From the NCBI RefSeq assembly GCF_030625865.1, contig NZ_DAOUQB010000027.1, forward strand, positions 1 through 43,321: a stretch of 43,321 nt of DNA, in the 5' to 3' direction. Position numbers and translations under genes: made by a program. Below are positions 16,329 through 24,160 of this stretch, in pieces. The stretch's first letter is position 1. Every line of letters starts with the position of its first letter. Source of the stretch: Anaerotignum sp. Its GTDB lineage: Bacteria; Bacillota; Clostridia; Lachnospirales; Anaerotignaceae. The notes below the pieces were generated by a model, which saw nothing but the letters and a program-made list of their open reading frames with translations, did not search any database and was not told the origin of the DNA.

Positions 16329-17730
16329 TATGAAAAGAAGTATTCGGCGTATTTTTTGGCTATTGGTTCTGTGCTTTTTCCTCTTATTAGGCTACGTGGG
16401 TAAACTGGTTCTGATAGATAAGGAGGGGATTTCCACCAACGCATATAACACGAGACTGCGTTATGTGGATAATACTATCCGCCGAGGAGATATTATTGAT
16501 ATAGATGGGGAAGTTTTGGCAACTAGTGTATTACAGGATGATGGAACTTACACCAGAAAATATCCACGTTCTCGTATGGCAGCCCATATTACAGGGTATA
16601 GTAGTGTCGGTAAAACAGGAGTGGAAGCGGCTGAAAACTTTGAGATGATTACGCTGCACAATGAGTTCCTTCAGCGAGTAATGGGAATTGCCGCAGGAAA
16701 GGAACTGGTAGGGAATAGCGTTGTGGTTACGGTGGATATGGATATTCAAACTATAGCGGGAAATTTGCTTGGTAATGCAAAGGGAGCAGTTGTGGTAATG
16801 GAGCCGTCTACGGGGAGAATTCTGGCATTGCAGGCGTACCCTGATTTTGATCCGAATACCGTTGCGGCGAATTGGGATGCTTTGAAGGATGACGAGAACA
16901 GTCCTCTGGTTAACCGGGCTACCCAGGGTCTATATCCCCCGGGGTCTACGTTTAAACTGGTGACATCTCTATCTATTATGGAAAATATTCAGGATTGGCA
17001 AACGAAAACCTATGAATGTACAGGGGAAGCAACTTTCGAAAATAAAGTGATTCACTGTTACAACAACAAGGCACATGGAACTGTTGACTTAAAACAGGCT
17101 TTGACCGTATCGTGCAACTGCTATTTTTCTCAAATGGTGACGGAAATTGGCCCCGAGAAACTGCGGGAGATGATGGATCGGGTTGGTATGGAAACACCCT
17201 CTGGATTTGATTTGGCTTATAGCCAAAACAGAATTGGACTGGAAGGGGATGCAACGGACAGCGAACTGGTAGAAACTTCCATTGGACAGGGGGAAACGGC
17301 AGTTACACCCTTATATATGGCTATGCTTGCATCGGCTATTGCCAATGAAGGAATTATGATGCAACCTTACATTATAGATCATATTCAGTATGGTAACGGC
17401 AAGGCGGGAAAATACACTGTACCGAAAAAGCTGACTCAAATTTGTACAACAGACGAGGCGGCAATTTTACAGGATATGATGGTTTCCGTTGTGGAGAACG
17501 GAACAGGAAGGGCTGCATCCGTAAATGGAGTGACGGTTGCCGGAAAAACCGGTACTGCAGAGAATGCCACGGGAAACGATCATTCATGGTTTGTAGGCTT
17601 TGCCCCGGCGGAGGACCCGAAGGTGGCGGTGGCAGTGGTAATTGAAAATTCCAATGCATATGGCAGTGCGACGCCCATCGCCGGAAAGGTGATTCGTGAG
17701 GCGCTTAATCAGTTGGAGAATAAAGAATAG
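16321..17730 (+). CDS. class B penicillin-binding protein (PbpA/FtsI-like transpeptidase)
   Basis: This 469-residue protein has one N-terminal membrane anchor (about residues 10-30) and an extracellular transpeptidase domain with all three active-site motifs: Ser209-Thr-Phe-Lys212 in PGSTFK, Ser264-Cys-Asn266, and Lys409-Thr-Gly411. It crosslinks peptidoglycan with the SEDS polymerase encoded just upstream, whose gene it overlaps by 8 bases. Its N-terminal pedestal is short, as in PbpA proteins, and it lacks PASTA domains. The ATG at 16321 follows GGGGGG by 7 bases; a second ATG at 16330 is possible. No clear GC-rich terminator follows, only an AT-rich gap. Confidence 0.93.
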   Translation: MNNMKRSIRRIFWLLVLCFFLLLGYVGKLVLIDKEGISTNAYNTRLRYVDNTIRRGDIIDIDGEVLATSVLQDDGTYTRKYPRSRMAAHITGYSSVGKTGVEAAENFEMITLHNEFLQRVMGIAAGKELVGNSVVVTVDMDIQTIAGNLLGNAKGAVVVMEPSTGRILALQAYPDFDPNTVAANWDALKDDENSPLVNRATQGLYPPGSTFKLVTSLSIMENIQDWQTKTYECTGEATFENKVIHCYNNKAHGTVDLKQALTVSCNCYFSQMVTEIGPEKLREMMDRVGMETPSGFDLAYSQNRIGLEGDATDSELVETSIGQGETAVTPLYMAMLASAIANEGIMMQPYIIDHIQYGNGKAGKYTVPKKLTQICTTDEAAILQDMMVSVVENGTGRAASVNGVTVAGKTGTAENATGNDHSWFVGFAPAEDPKVAVAVVIENSNAYGSATPIAGKVIREALNQLENKE

Positions 17731-18510
17731 CATTTGTATTGAAAAATGTTACAGTTTCGAAAGGAAAAAAACTCATTTTATGTATATTTTTTATACATGA
17801 ACAAAGAATCATATTGTTTTTTGTATTAAAAAAAGGACATAAAACTATTTTTGCATGCGTTTCTCAGACAAAAGGGGTTTTCAATGAAAGCAACGGTGCA
17901 ATCTATGCTTCTTTTTTAGGAAAAAGTTAGTTTTTAGCACAGGTTTAACAGAATAAGCGAAAGAATTTTGCATATTTTTTAACAAAAAATTGTGAAATAA
18001 AAAACTTCTATGCTTTGGAAAGTGGTGCTGTAGGTTTTTAATTATGCACAATGGTGTAAGAATTTTTTTTGTTGAGAAGTTTAAATTGACACTAGAAAAC
18101 TATAAAACATCAATGTTTTTCTATGGAAAACAGAATGAACAAATCTACTTTAGCAAAAAGCATAGACTGCTATTTTTATGAACTCAGGGATAAGCCATTA
18201 TCAAAGAAAAAACAAATGGTTATTGTATCACTAAATTTATGAGAAAGCCTGAAAAAACTGGGGGATTTAACGATTTTTTTTTGATGCATATTTTTGATAA
18301 AAGACCCTATAGTGAAGTTGGTTTTTTATTTAGAGAAGTCGGATTTAATAAACGTAAGAGATTTTTAGTTAGATCAAAATTGGGATTGACAAAAAATGAA
18401 TTTATATCTGGATTTTTTGCGAAATAAGGAATTAATATTTCTATAAAACTTTTACACGTTTCCTTTGTCTTAGTATTTTTTTGATAATAATAAATTTTTA
18501 ACAATTTGGG

Positions 18511-18539
18511 TTGCAATAAAAATTTAATAGTGTTATAAT
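18511..18539 (+). promoter_or_regulatory. upstream promoter P1 of the acrylate operon
   Basis: TTGCAA (18511-18516) and TATAAT (18534-18539) are 17 bases apart, with an extended TGT before the -10. Transcription would start near 18546, giving a 265-base leader. Just inside it is the hairpin TCATGC-AAAA-GCATGA (18559-18574). Confidence 0.65.
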
Positions 18540-18653
18540 CAAGACGATAACAGGAAGATTCATGCAAAAGCATGATGAAATTCTTTATTTATGGGCAATT
18601 GCTTATATTCTTTAATAATTACCCTAATAATTATTGAGTATAAGTTTTTTCTG

Positions 18654-18682
18654 TTGCCATAGTAATTTATCTTTATTATAAT
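18654..18682 (+). promoter_or_regulatory. downstream promoter P2 of the acrylate operon
   Basis: TTGCCA (18654-18659) and TATAAT (18677-18682) are 17 bases apart. A second TATAAT overlaps directly downstream (18683-18688). The leader to the lcdC start codon is about 120 bases. Confidence 0.7.
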
Positions 18683-18811
18683 TATAATGTATAGTTAATT
18701 TGGAAAGTTTTAGGAGCAAAATAACGGGGTGCTTTTGAAACTTATTAAATTAAATATTCGAGTGCATAATCGCATGGTAAATACAGTTAGATATATGGAG
18801 GAGGACAAAAG

Positions 18812-19591
18812 ATGTACACAATGGGCATAGATGTTGGATCCGCTTCTTCAAAGGCAGTAATTTTGAAGGATGGAAAAGACATTGTAGCTGCAGAGGTTGT
18901 TCAGGTAGGAACAGGCTCTACGGGTCCTCAGCGGGCTCTTGAGTTGGCCTATCAGGCAAGCGGACTGAAAAGGGAGGATATCTCTTTTGTGGTCGCAACT
19001 GGTTATGGCAGATTTAATTTTACTGATGCCGATAAACAGATCAGTGAAATTAGCTGTCATGCAAAAGGTATTTATTTTTTGGTACCCACTGCACGCACCA
19101 TTATTGACATTGGCGGGCAGGATGCAAAAGCAATCCGCTTGGATGACAAGGGTGGTATCAAGCAGTTTTTTATGAATGATAAATGTGCGGCAGGTACAGG
19201 GCGTTTCCTAGAAGTAATGGCAAGAGTACTGGAAACAACCCTGGATGAAATGGCCGGATTGGATGAAAAAGCTACGGATACTGCACCTATTAGCAGTACT
19301 TGTACAGTATTCGCTGAATCTGAGGTTATCTCTCAGTTATCCAACGGTGTAAGCAGAAATAACATCATTAAAGGTGTTCACCTTTCAGTTGCCAGCAGAG
19401 CTTGCGGTCTGGCCTACAGAGGCGGCTTGGAAAAAGACGTAGTAATGACAGGCGGCGTTGCAAAAAACGCAGGCGTAGTCAGAGCGGTAGCTGGTGTATT
19501 GAAAACAGACGTAATTGTGGCACCAAATCCACAAACGACAGGCGCGCTGGGTGCGGCGTTGTTCGCATATGAAGCGGCTCAAAAAAAATAA
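18812..19591 (+). CDS. lcdC: lactoyl-CoA dehydratase activator ATPase (HgdC-type archerase)
   Basis: This 259-residue protein is a BadF/HgdC-type activator with an ASKHA fold. Phosphate-1 loop: MGIDVGSASSKAVIL; the phosphate-2 region has DIGGQDAKAI. Cys125 in NDKCAAGTG and Cys164 in SSTCTVFAE correspond to the two Cys that, across a homodimer, hold one [4Fe-4S] cluster. It uses ATP hydrolysis to push a low-potential electron from ferredoxin or flavodoxin into the dehydratase, where a ketyl radical forms. It has a very strong GGAGGAGG ribosome site. It is first in the operon, 15 bases before lcdA. The cluster is oxygen-labile, fitting an anaerobe. HgdC-like activators can be promiscuous, but the neighbours fix the likely partner as lactoyl-CoA dehydratase. 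Confidence 0.93.
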   Translation: MYTMGIDVGSASSKAVILKDGKDIVAAEVVQVGTGSTGPQRALELAYQASGLKREDISFVVATGYGRFNFTDADKQISEISCHAKGIYFLVPTARTIIDIGGQDAKAIRLDDKGGIKQFFMNDKCAAGTGRFLEVMARVLETTLDEMAGLDEKATDTAPISSTCTVFAESEVISQLSNGVSRNNIIKGVHLSVASRACGLAYRGGLEKDVVMTGGVAKNAGVVRAVAGVLKTDVIVAPNPQTTGALGAALFAYEAAQKK

Positions 19592-19606
19592 GAAAGAGGG
19601 ATTAGA

Positions 19607-20875
19607 ATGAGTTTAACACAAGGCATGAAAGCAAAACAGTTGTTAGCCTACTATCAGAACAAGGCTGATCAGGATGCAAGAGAAGCAAAAGCAAGAGGCG
19701 ATCTTGTTTGCTGGTCTGCTTCCGTAGCTCCCCCTGAATTCTGCGTAACAATGGGTATTGCGATGATTTATCCTGAAACCCATGCTGCAGGCATCGGCGC
19801 AAGAAAAGGCGCTATGGATATGTTGGAAGTTGCAGACAGAAAAGGCTACAACATTGACTGTTGTTCTTATGGTAGAGTAAACATGGGCTACATGGAATGC
19901 CTAAAGGAAGCTGCAATCACAGGTGTAAAGCCTGAAGTTTTGGTTAACTCTCCTGCAGCAGATGTTCCTCTGCCTGACTTAGTAATTACATGTAATAACA
20001 TCTGTAATACATTGTTGAAATGGTACGAAAACCTTGCAGCAGAGCTGGACATCCCTTGCATCGTTATTGACGTTCCTTTCAACCACACAATGCCTATTCC
20101 TGAATATGCAAAGGCTTACATTGCAGATCAGTTTAGAAATGCAATTTCTCAGTTGGAAGTTATTTGCGGTAAATCTTTTGACTGGAAAAAATTCAAGGAA
20201 GTTAGAGATCAGACACAGCGTTCCGTATATCATTGGAACAGAATCGCAGCTATGGCTCAGTATAAACCATCTCCTTTGAATGGTTTTGATCTGTTCAACT
20301 ACATGGCATTGATCGTAGCTTGCCGTTCCTTAGATTATGCTGAAATAACATTCAAGAAATTTGCTGATGAATTGGAAGAAAACTTGAAAGCAGGCATCTA
20401 TGCATTCAAGGGTGCAGAAAAAACTCGCTTCCAGTGGGAAGGTATTGCAGTATGGCCTCATTTGGGTCACACATTCAAGGCTATGAAGGGACTTAACTCT
20501 ATCATGACAGGAACAGCTTATCCTGCACTGTGGGATTTGCACTATGATGCAGATGATGACTCTATGCACTCTATGGCAGAAGCTTATACAAGAATTTATA
20601 TCAACACTTGCTTACAGAACAAAGTGGATGTTCTTTTGGACATTATGGAAAAAGGCAAAGTTGACGGTACTATCTACCACCTGAATAGAAGCTGTAAGCT
20701 TATGAGCTTCCTGAACGTTGAAACAGCAGAAGTCATTAAAGAAAAGAATGGTTTGCCTTACGTAAGCTTCGATGGCGACCAGACAGATCCTCGCGTATTC
20801 TCTCCCGCACAGTTCGATACACGTGTTCAGGCTCTGGTTGAAATGATGGAAGCCAACATGGCAGAAGCAGAATAA
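19607..20875 (+). CDS. lcdA: lactoyl-CoA dehydratase alpha subunit
   Basis: This 422-residue protein belongs to the 2-hydroxyacyl-CoA dehydratase alpha family (HgdA/FldB/LcdA). As I recall the A. propionicum LcdA sequence, it matches over its whole length with scattered substitutions. With LcdB it removes water from (R)-lactoyl-CoA to give acryloyl-CoA in the acrylate route to propionate. Cys-rich stretches such as DCCSYGRVNMGY (about residues 84-95) and CNNICNTLLKWY (about 128-139) are typical of the cluster-binding region, and NRSCKLMSF is near residue 365. It is soluble and cytoplasmic. It lies 15 bases after lcdC and 16 bases before lcdB, each with a purine-rich ribosome site. A hydroxyacyl-CoA of another kind is possible, but the adjacent propionate CoA-transferase supports lactate. 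Confidence 0.93.
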   Translation: MSLTQGMKAKQLLAYYQNKADQDAREAKARGDLVCWSASVAPPEFCVTMGIAMIYPETHAAGIGARKGAMDMLEVADRKGYNIDCCSYGRVNMGYMECLKEAAITGVKPEVLVNSPAADVPLPDLVITCNNICNTLLKWYENLAAELDIPCIVIDVPFNHTMPIPEYAKAYIADQFRNAISQLEVICGKSFDWKKFKEVRDQTQRSVYHWNRIAAMAQYKPSPLNGFDLFNYMALIVACRSLDYAEITFKKFADELEENLKAGIYAFKGAEKTRFQWEGIAVWPHLGHTFKAMKGLNSIMTGTAYPALWDLHYDADDDSMHSMAEAYTRIYINTCLQNKVDVLLDIMEKGKVDGTIYHLNRSCKLMSFLNVETAEVIKEKNGLPYVSFDGDQTDPRVFSPAQFDTRVQALVEMMEANMAEAE

Positions 20876-20891
20876 TAAGGAGGAGAAAACG

Positions 20892-22016
20892 ATGAGTAAA
20901 GTAGAAGCTATTTTATCCCAATTAAAAGACATTGCCGCAAATCCTAAAAAAGCAATGGATGATTATAAAGCTGAAACAGGTAAGGGCGCTGTAGGTATTA
21001 TGCCTATTTATGCTCCTGAAGAAATGGTACATGCAACAGGTTATTTACCTATGGGTATCTGGGGTGCGCAGGGTAAAACAATTTCCAAGGCTCGTACATA
21101 CCTTCCTCCATTTGCTTGTTCAATTATGCAGCAGGTTATGGAGTTGCAGTGTGAAGGCGCTTATGATGACCTTGCAGCTGTAATTTTCTCTGTACCTTGT
21201 GATACATTGAAATGTTTAAGCCAAAAATGGAAAGGTACATCTCCTGTAATCGTATTTACACATCCTCAGAACAGAGGCTTGGAAGCTGCCAACGAATTTT
21301 TGGTAACAGAATATGAATTAATCAGAAAGCAGTTAGAAGCTACTTTGGATGTAAAAATTACAAATGTTGCATTGGAAAATTCTATCGCTGTTTACAACGA
21401 AAATAGAGCAGTTATGCGTGAATTTGTAAAAGTTGCAGCAGAATATCCTCAGGTTATCGACGCTGTTAGCCGTCATGCTGTATTTAAAGCAAGACAGTTT
21501 ATGTTGAAAGAAAAACACACAGCACTTGTGAAAGAACTCATTGCTGAAGTTAAGGCTATGCCTGTTCAGCCTTGGGATGGCAAGAAAGTTGTTGTTACAG
21601 GTATCTTGCTTGAGCCCAACGAATTGCTTGAAATCTTCAACGAATTCAAAATTGCTATCGTTGATGATGACTTGGCTCAGGAATCCAGACAGATCCGTGT
21701 TGATGTTCTGGATGGCGAAGGTGGCCCTCTTTACAGATTGGCTAGAGTATGGCAGCAAATGTATGGTTGCTCCGTTGCTACCGATACAAAGAAAGGCCGC
21801 GGCAAGATGTTGATCAACAAAACAATCCAGACTGGTGCAGATGCTGTCATCGTTGCTATGATGAAATTCTGTGATCCTGAAGAATGGGATTACCCTGTAA
21901 TGTACAGAGAATTTGAAGAAAAAGGCGTTAAGAGCTTGATGATCGAAGTTGATCAGGAAGTTTCTTCTTTCGAACAGGTTAAGACTAGATTGCAGTCCTT
22001 CGTAGAAATGCTGTAA
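20892..22016 (+). CDS. lcdB: lactoyl-CoA dehydratase beta subunit
   Basis: This 374-residue beta subunit of the 2-hydroxyacyl-CoA dehydratase family again resembles A. propionicum LcdB from memory. It begins MSKVEAILSQLKDIAANP; the cofactor region has PFACSIMQQVMEL and VPCDTLKCLSQKW (about residues 75-115), and a conserved C-terminal segment has MMKFCDPEEWDYP. Beta subunits of this family bind a [4Fe-4S] cluster and, with the alpha subunit, the acyl-CoA. AAGGAGGAG precedes the start. After the stop there is a 111-base gap with a GC-rich hairpin before pct. Codon use is strongly biased to GCA, GTT and GAA, suggesting abundant protein. Confidence 0.93.
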   Translation: MSKVEAILSQLKDIAANPKKAMDDYKAETGKGAVGIMPIYAPEEMVHATGYLPMGIWGAQGKTISKARTYLPPFACSIMQQVMELQCEGAYDDLAAVIFSVPCDTLKCLSQKWKGTSPVIVFTHPQNRGLEAANEFLVTEYELIRKQLEATLDVKITNVALENSIAVYNENRAVMREFVKVAAEYPQVIDAVSRHAVFKARQFMLKEKHTALVKELIAEVKAMPVQPWDGKKVVVTGILLEPNELLEIFNEFKIAIVDDDLAQESRQIRVDVLDGEGGPLYRLARVWQQMYGCSVATDTKKGRGKMLINKTIQTGADAVIVAMMKFCDPEEWDYPVMYREFEEKGVKSLMIEVDQEVSSFEQVKTRLQSFVEML

Positions 22017-22043
22017 TTTGAACAAAACGTTGCTGAAAAACTT

Positions 22044-22073
22044 TACACTGGGGTGGGTGACTGCCCCGGTGTA
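22044..22073 (+). other. intra-operon hairpin between lcdB and pct
   Basis: TACACTGGGG (22044-22053) pairs with CCCCGGTGTA (22064-22073) over 10 bp with one G-T, with a 10-base loop. No T-run follows (TTGTAATAAG), so it is probably an RNA-stability or processing element rather than a terminator. Confidence 0.6.
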
Positions 22074-22127
22074 TTGTAATAAGCAGAGATACAAAAAAAT
22101 GATTAGGATTTAGGAGGATTTTCGACA

Positions 22128-23702
22128 ATGAGAAAAGTTCCCATTATTACCGCTGATGAAGCTGCAAAGCTCATCAAGGATGGTGATACAGTTACAACAA
22201 GTGGTTTCGTTGGAAACTCAATCCCCGAAGCTCTTGACAGAGCTGTGGAAAAAAGATTCTTAGAAACAGGCGAACCCAAAAACATTACTTACGTTTATTG
22301 TGGTTCTCAAGGTAACAGAGACGGAAGAGGCGCTGAGCACTTCGCTCACGAAGGTCTTTTAAAACGCTACATCGCTGGTCACTGGGCAACAGTTCCTGCT
22401 TTGGGCAAAATGGCAATGGAAAATAAAATGGAGGCTTATAATGTATCTCAGGGTGCATTATGCCATCTGTTCCGTGATATTGCGTCTCATAAACCAGGTG
22501 TATTTACTAAAGTTGGTATTGGTACATTTATCGACCCTAGAAATGGCGGCGGTAAGGTAAATGATATTACCAAAGAAGATATTGTTGAATTGGTAGAGAT
22601 TAAGGGTCAGGAATATTTGTTCTACCCTGCTTTCCCTATTCATGTAGCTCTTATTCGCGGTACTTACGCTGATGAAAGTGGTAATATTACATTTGAAAAA
22701 GAAGTTGCGCCTCTGGAAGGAACATCCGTATGCCAGGCTGTTAAAAACAGTGGTGGTATCGTTGTGGTTCAAGTTGAAAGAGTAGTGAAAGCTGGTACTC
22801 TTGACCCTCGTCATGTAAAAGTTCCAGGAATTTATGTTGACTACGTTGTTGTTGCTGATCCAGAAGATCACCAGCAATCTTTAGATTGTGAATATGATCC
22901 AGCATTATCAGGCGAACATAGAAGACCTGAAGTTGTAGGAGAGCCAATTCCTTTAAGTGCAAAGAAAGTTATTGGTCGTCGTGGTGCCATTGAATTGGAA
23001 AAAGATGTTGCTGTAAATTTAGGTGTTGGTGCACCTGAATACGTAGCAAGTGTTGCTGATGAAGAAGGTATTGTTGATTTTATGACCTTAACTGCTGAAA
23101 GTGGTGCTATTGGCGGTGTTCCTGCTGGTGGCGTTCGTTTTGGTGCTTCTTATAACGCTGATGCACTGATTGATCAGGGTTATCAATTTGATTATTATGA
23201 TGGTGGCGGTTTAGATCTTTGCTATTTAGGATTAGCTGAATGCGATGAAAAAGGCAATATCAATGTATCAAGATTTGGTCCTCGTATTGCTGGCTGTGGC
23301 GGTTTCATCAATATTACACAGAATACACCCAAGGTATTCTTCTGTGGTACATTTACGGCCGGTGGCTTGAAAGTTAAAATCGAAGATGGCAAGGTTATTA
23401 TTGTTCAAGAAGGTAAGCAGAAGAAATTTATAAAAGCTGTTGAGCAGATTACTTTCAATGGTGATGTGGCTCTTGCAAATAAGCAACAGATTACTTATAT
23501 TACAGAAAGATGCGTATTCCTTTTGAAGAAAGATGGTATGCATTTGTCTGAAATTGCACCTGGTATTGATTTGCAGACACAAATTCTTGATGTTATGGAA
23601 TTCGAACCTATCATTGATAGAGATGCAAACGGTGAAATCAAATTGATGGATCCAGCTTTGTTTGGAGAAGGCTTGATGGGTCTTAAAGAAATGAAGGCTT
23701 GA
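22128..23702 (+). CDS. pct: propionate CoA-transferase
   Basis: This 524-residue protein has the same length as A. propionicum Pct and, as far as I can recall, an almost identical sequence. It is a class I CoA-transferase moving CoA between acetyl-, propionyl- and lactoyl-CoA and the free acids. It thus loads lactate as lactoyl-CoA and releases propionate at the end of the acrylate pathway. The catalytic Glu falls at residue 324 in TAESGAIGG, the position reported for the A. propionicum enzyme. The N-terminal half carries the GSQGNRDGRGAEHF and GTFIDPRNGGGK loops. TAGGAGGA precedes the ATG. It is the last gene of the operon and is followed by a strong terminator. Acryloyl-CoA reductase and its Etf subunits, needed to finish the pathway, are not in the window. 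Confidence 0.96.
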   Translation: MRKVPIITADEAAKLIKDGDTVTTSGFVGNSIPEALDRAVEKRFLETGEPKNITYVYCGSQGNRDGRGAEHFAHEGLLKRYIAGHWATVPALGKMAMENKMEAYNVSQGALCHLFRDIASHKPGVFTKVGIGTFIDPRNGGGKVNDITKEDIVELVEIKGQEYLFYPAFPIHVALIRGTYADESGNITFEKEVAPLEGTSVCQAVKNSGGIVVVQVERVVKAGTLDPRHVKVPGIYVDYVVVADPEDHQQSLDCEYDPALSGEHRRPEVVGEPIPLSAKKVIGRRGAIELEKDVAVNLGVGAPEYVASVADEEGIVDFMTLTAESGAIGGVPAGGVRFGASYNADALIDQGYQFDYYDGGGLDLCYLGLAECDEKGNINVSRFGPRIAGCGGFINITQNTPKVFFCGTFTAGGLKVKIEDGKVIIVQEGKQKKFIKAVEQITFNGDVALANKQQITYITERCVFLLKKDGMHLSEIAPGIDLQTQILDVMEFEPIIDRDANGEIKLMDPALFGEGLMGLKEMKA

Positions 23703-23731
23703 TTCTTGCATTTTGAATAGAAAACTTTTAT

Positions 23732-23764
23732 CCCCCTGTATTTCCAAGGAAAACGGGGGGTTTT
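23732..23764 (+). terminator. terminator of the acrylate operon
   Basis: CCCCC-GT-TTTCC pairs with GGAAA-AC-GGGGG with single-base bulges and a two-base loop, followed by TTTT. It is a strong rho-independent terminator about 30 bases after pct. Confidence 0.88.
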
Positions 23765-23806
23765 ATATTAGAAAAACGCAAGAAAAAGTCGGATTTTGAA
23801 TTTTTT

Positions 23807-23834
23807 TTGCGTTTTTTTAATATTATGGTATAAT
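23807..23834 (+). promoter_or_regulatory. promoter of the SLH/CAP gene leader
   Basis: TTGCGT (23807-23812) and TATAAT (23829-23834) are 16 bases apart, and the -10 has an extended TGG. It would produce a transcript starting near 23841. Confidence 0.6.
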
Positions 23835-23840
23835 ATTTGT

Positions 23841-24014
23841 GGTTTTTAAAAATTTTTATGCAAGTGGGGATATCTGGAGGTAGTTTGCTTTTATTTGGGA
23901 AAGCATGTTCAGTAAATTTTCTGAACTTAAATATACTAAGAAGAGAATTTAAAGTGTCTAAGTTAGCATGAAATGCGAGTGAATCAAACCACTGATAAGT
24001 GCAGTTTGTTTTTT
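23841..24014 (+). promoter_or_regulatory. structured leader with terminator (riboswitch/attenuator or sRNA candidate)
   Basis: The transcript region between the promoter and a T-run holds several hairpins: GCTTT/AAAGC (23887-23904), GTTCAG/CTGAAC (23907-23926) and GCAT/ATGC (23966-23976). At the end CAAAC-CACT (23985-23993) pairs with AGTG-CA-GTTTG (23998-24008), followed by six T. GGTAGTTTG (23879-23887) can pair with the terminator's left arm CAAACCACT, giving a possible antiterminator. It matches no riboswitch class I can name. It could also be a free-standing small RNA ending at the terminator. Beyond it, 24015-24160 is AT-rich and ends in the ribosome site of the next gene. Confidence 0.45.
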
Positions 24015-24160
24015 GGTATATTATACTAGATTATGGTGAAGAATATATCTTGTATTATATGCCAAATAAAAGATGAGATTGCAACAGTTCTGATAAATTT
24101 GCGTTCTTATTTTCAGTGAATTGAGATGGTTTGAAAAAAGATGTTAGAGAGGATGATAGC

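Larger units (their letters stand above)
17731..18811. other. 1.08 kb AT-rich gap before the acrylate operon
   Basis: I see no intact gene. Features are an AT-only hairpin ATGTAT/ATACAT near 17780-17798, a possibly decayed reading frame at 18124-18427, and the two promoters at 18511-18539 and 18654-18682. Short frames (18124-18240 beginning MENRMNKSTLAKSID, and 18239-18427) lack convincing ribosome sites and match no family I know. The remainder is homopolymer-rich and featureless. Confidence 0.6.

Noticed and set aside
18086-18114. Perfect TTGACA at 18086-18091 as a promoter.
   Set aside because: No acceptable -10 lies 16-18 bases downstream (ATCAAT at best), and the only TATAAA nearby is 9 bases away.
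18239-18573. Overlapping open frames on both strands in the pbp-lcdC gap as real genes.
   Set aside because: Neither has a ribosome site, both are 60-90 codons of low-complexity AT-rich sequence, and one runs through the promoter region.
21333-22094. 253-codon minus-strand frame opposite lcdB.
   Set aside because: It is long only because of the codon bias of highly expressed lcdB; the product has no domain-like pattern and no ribosome site.
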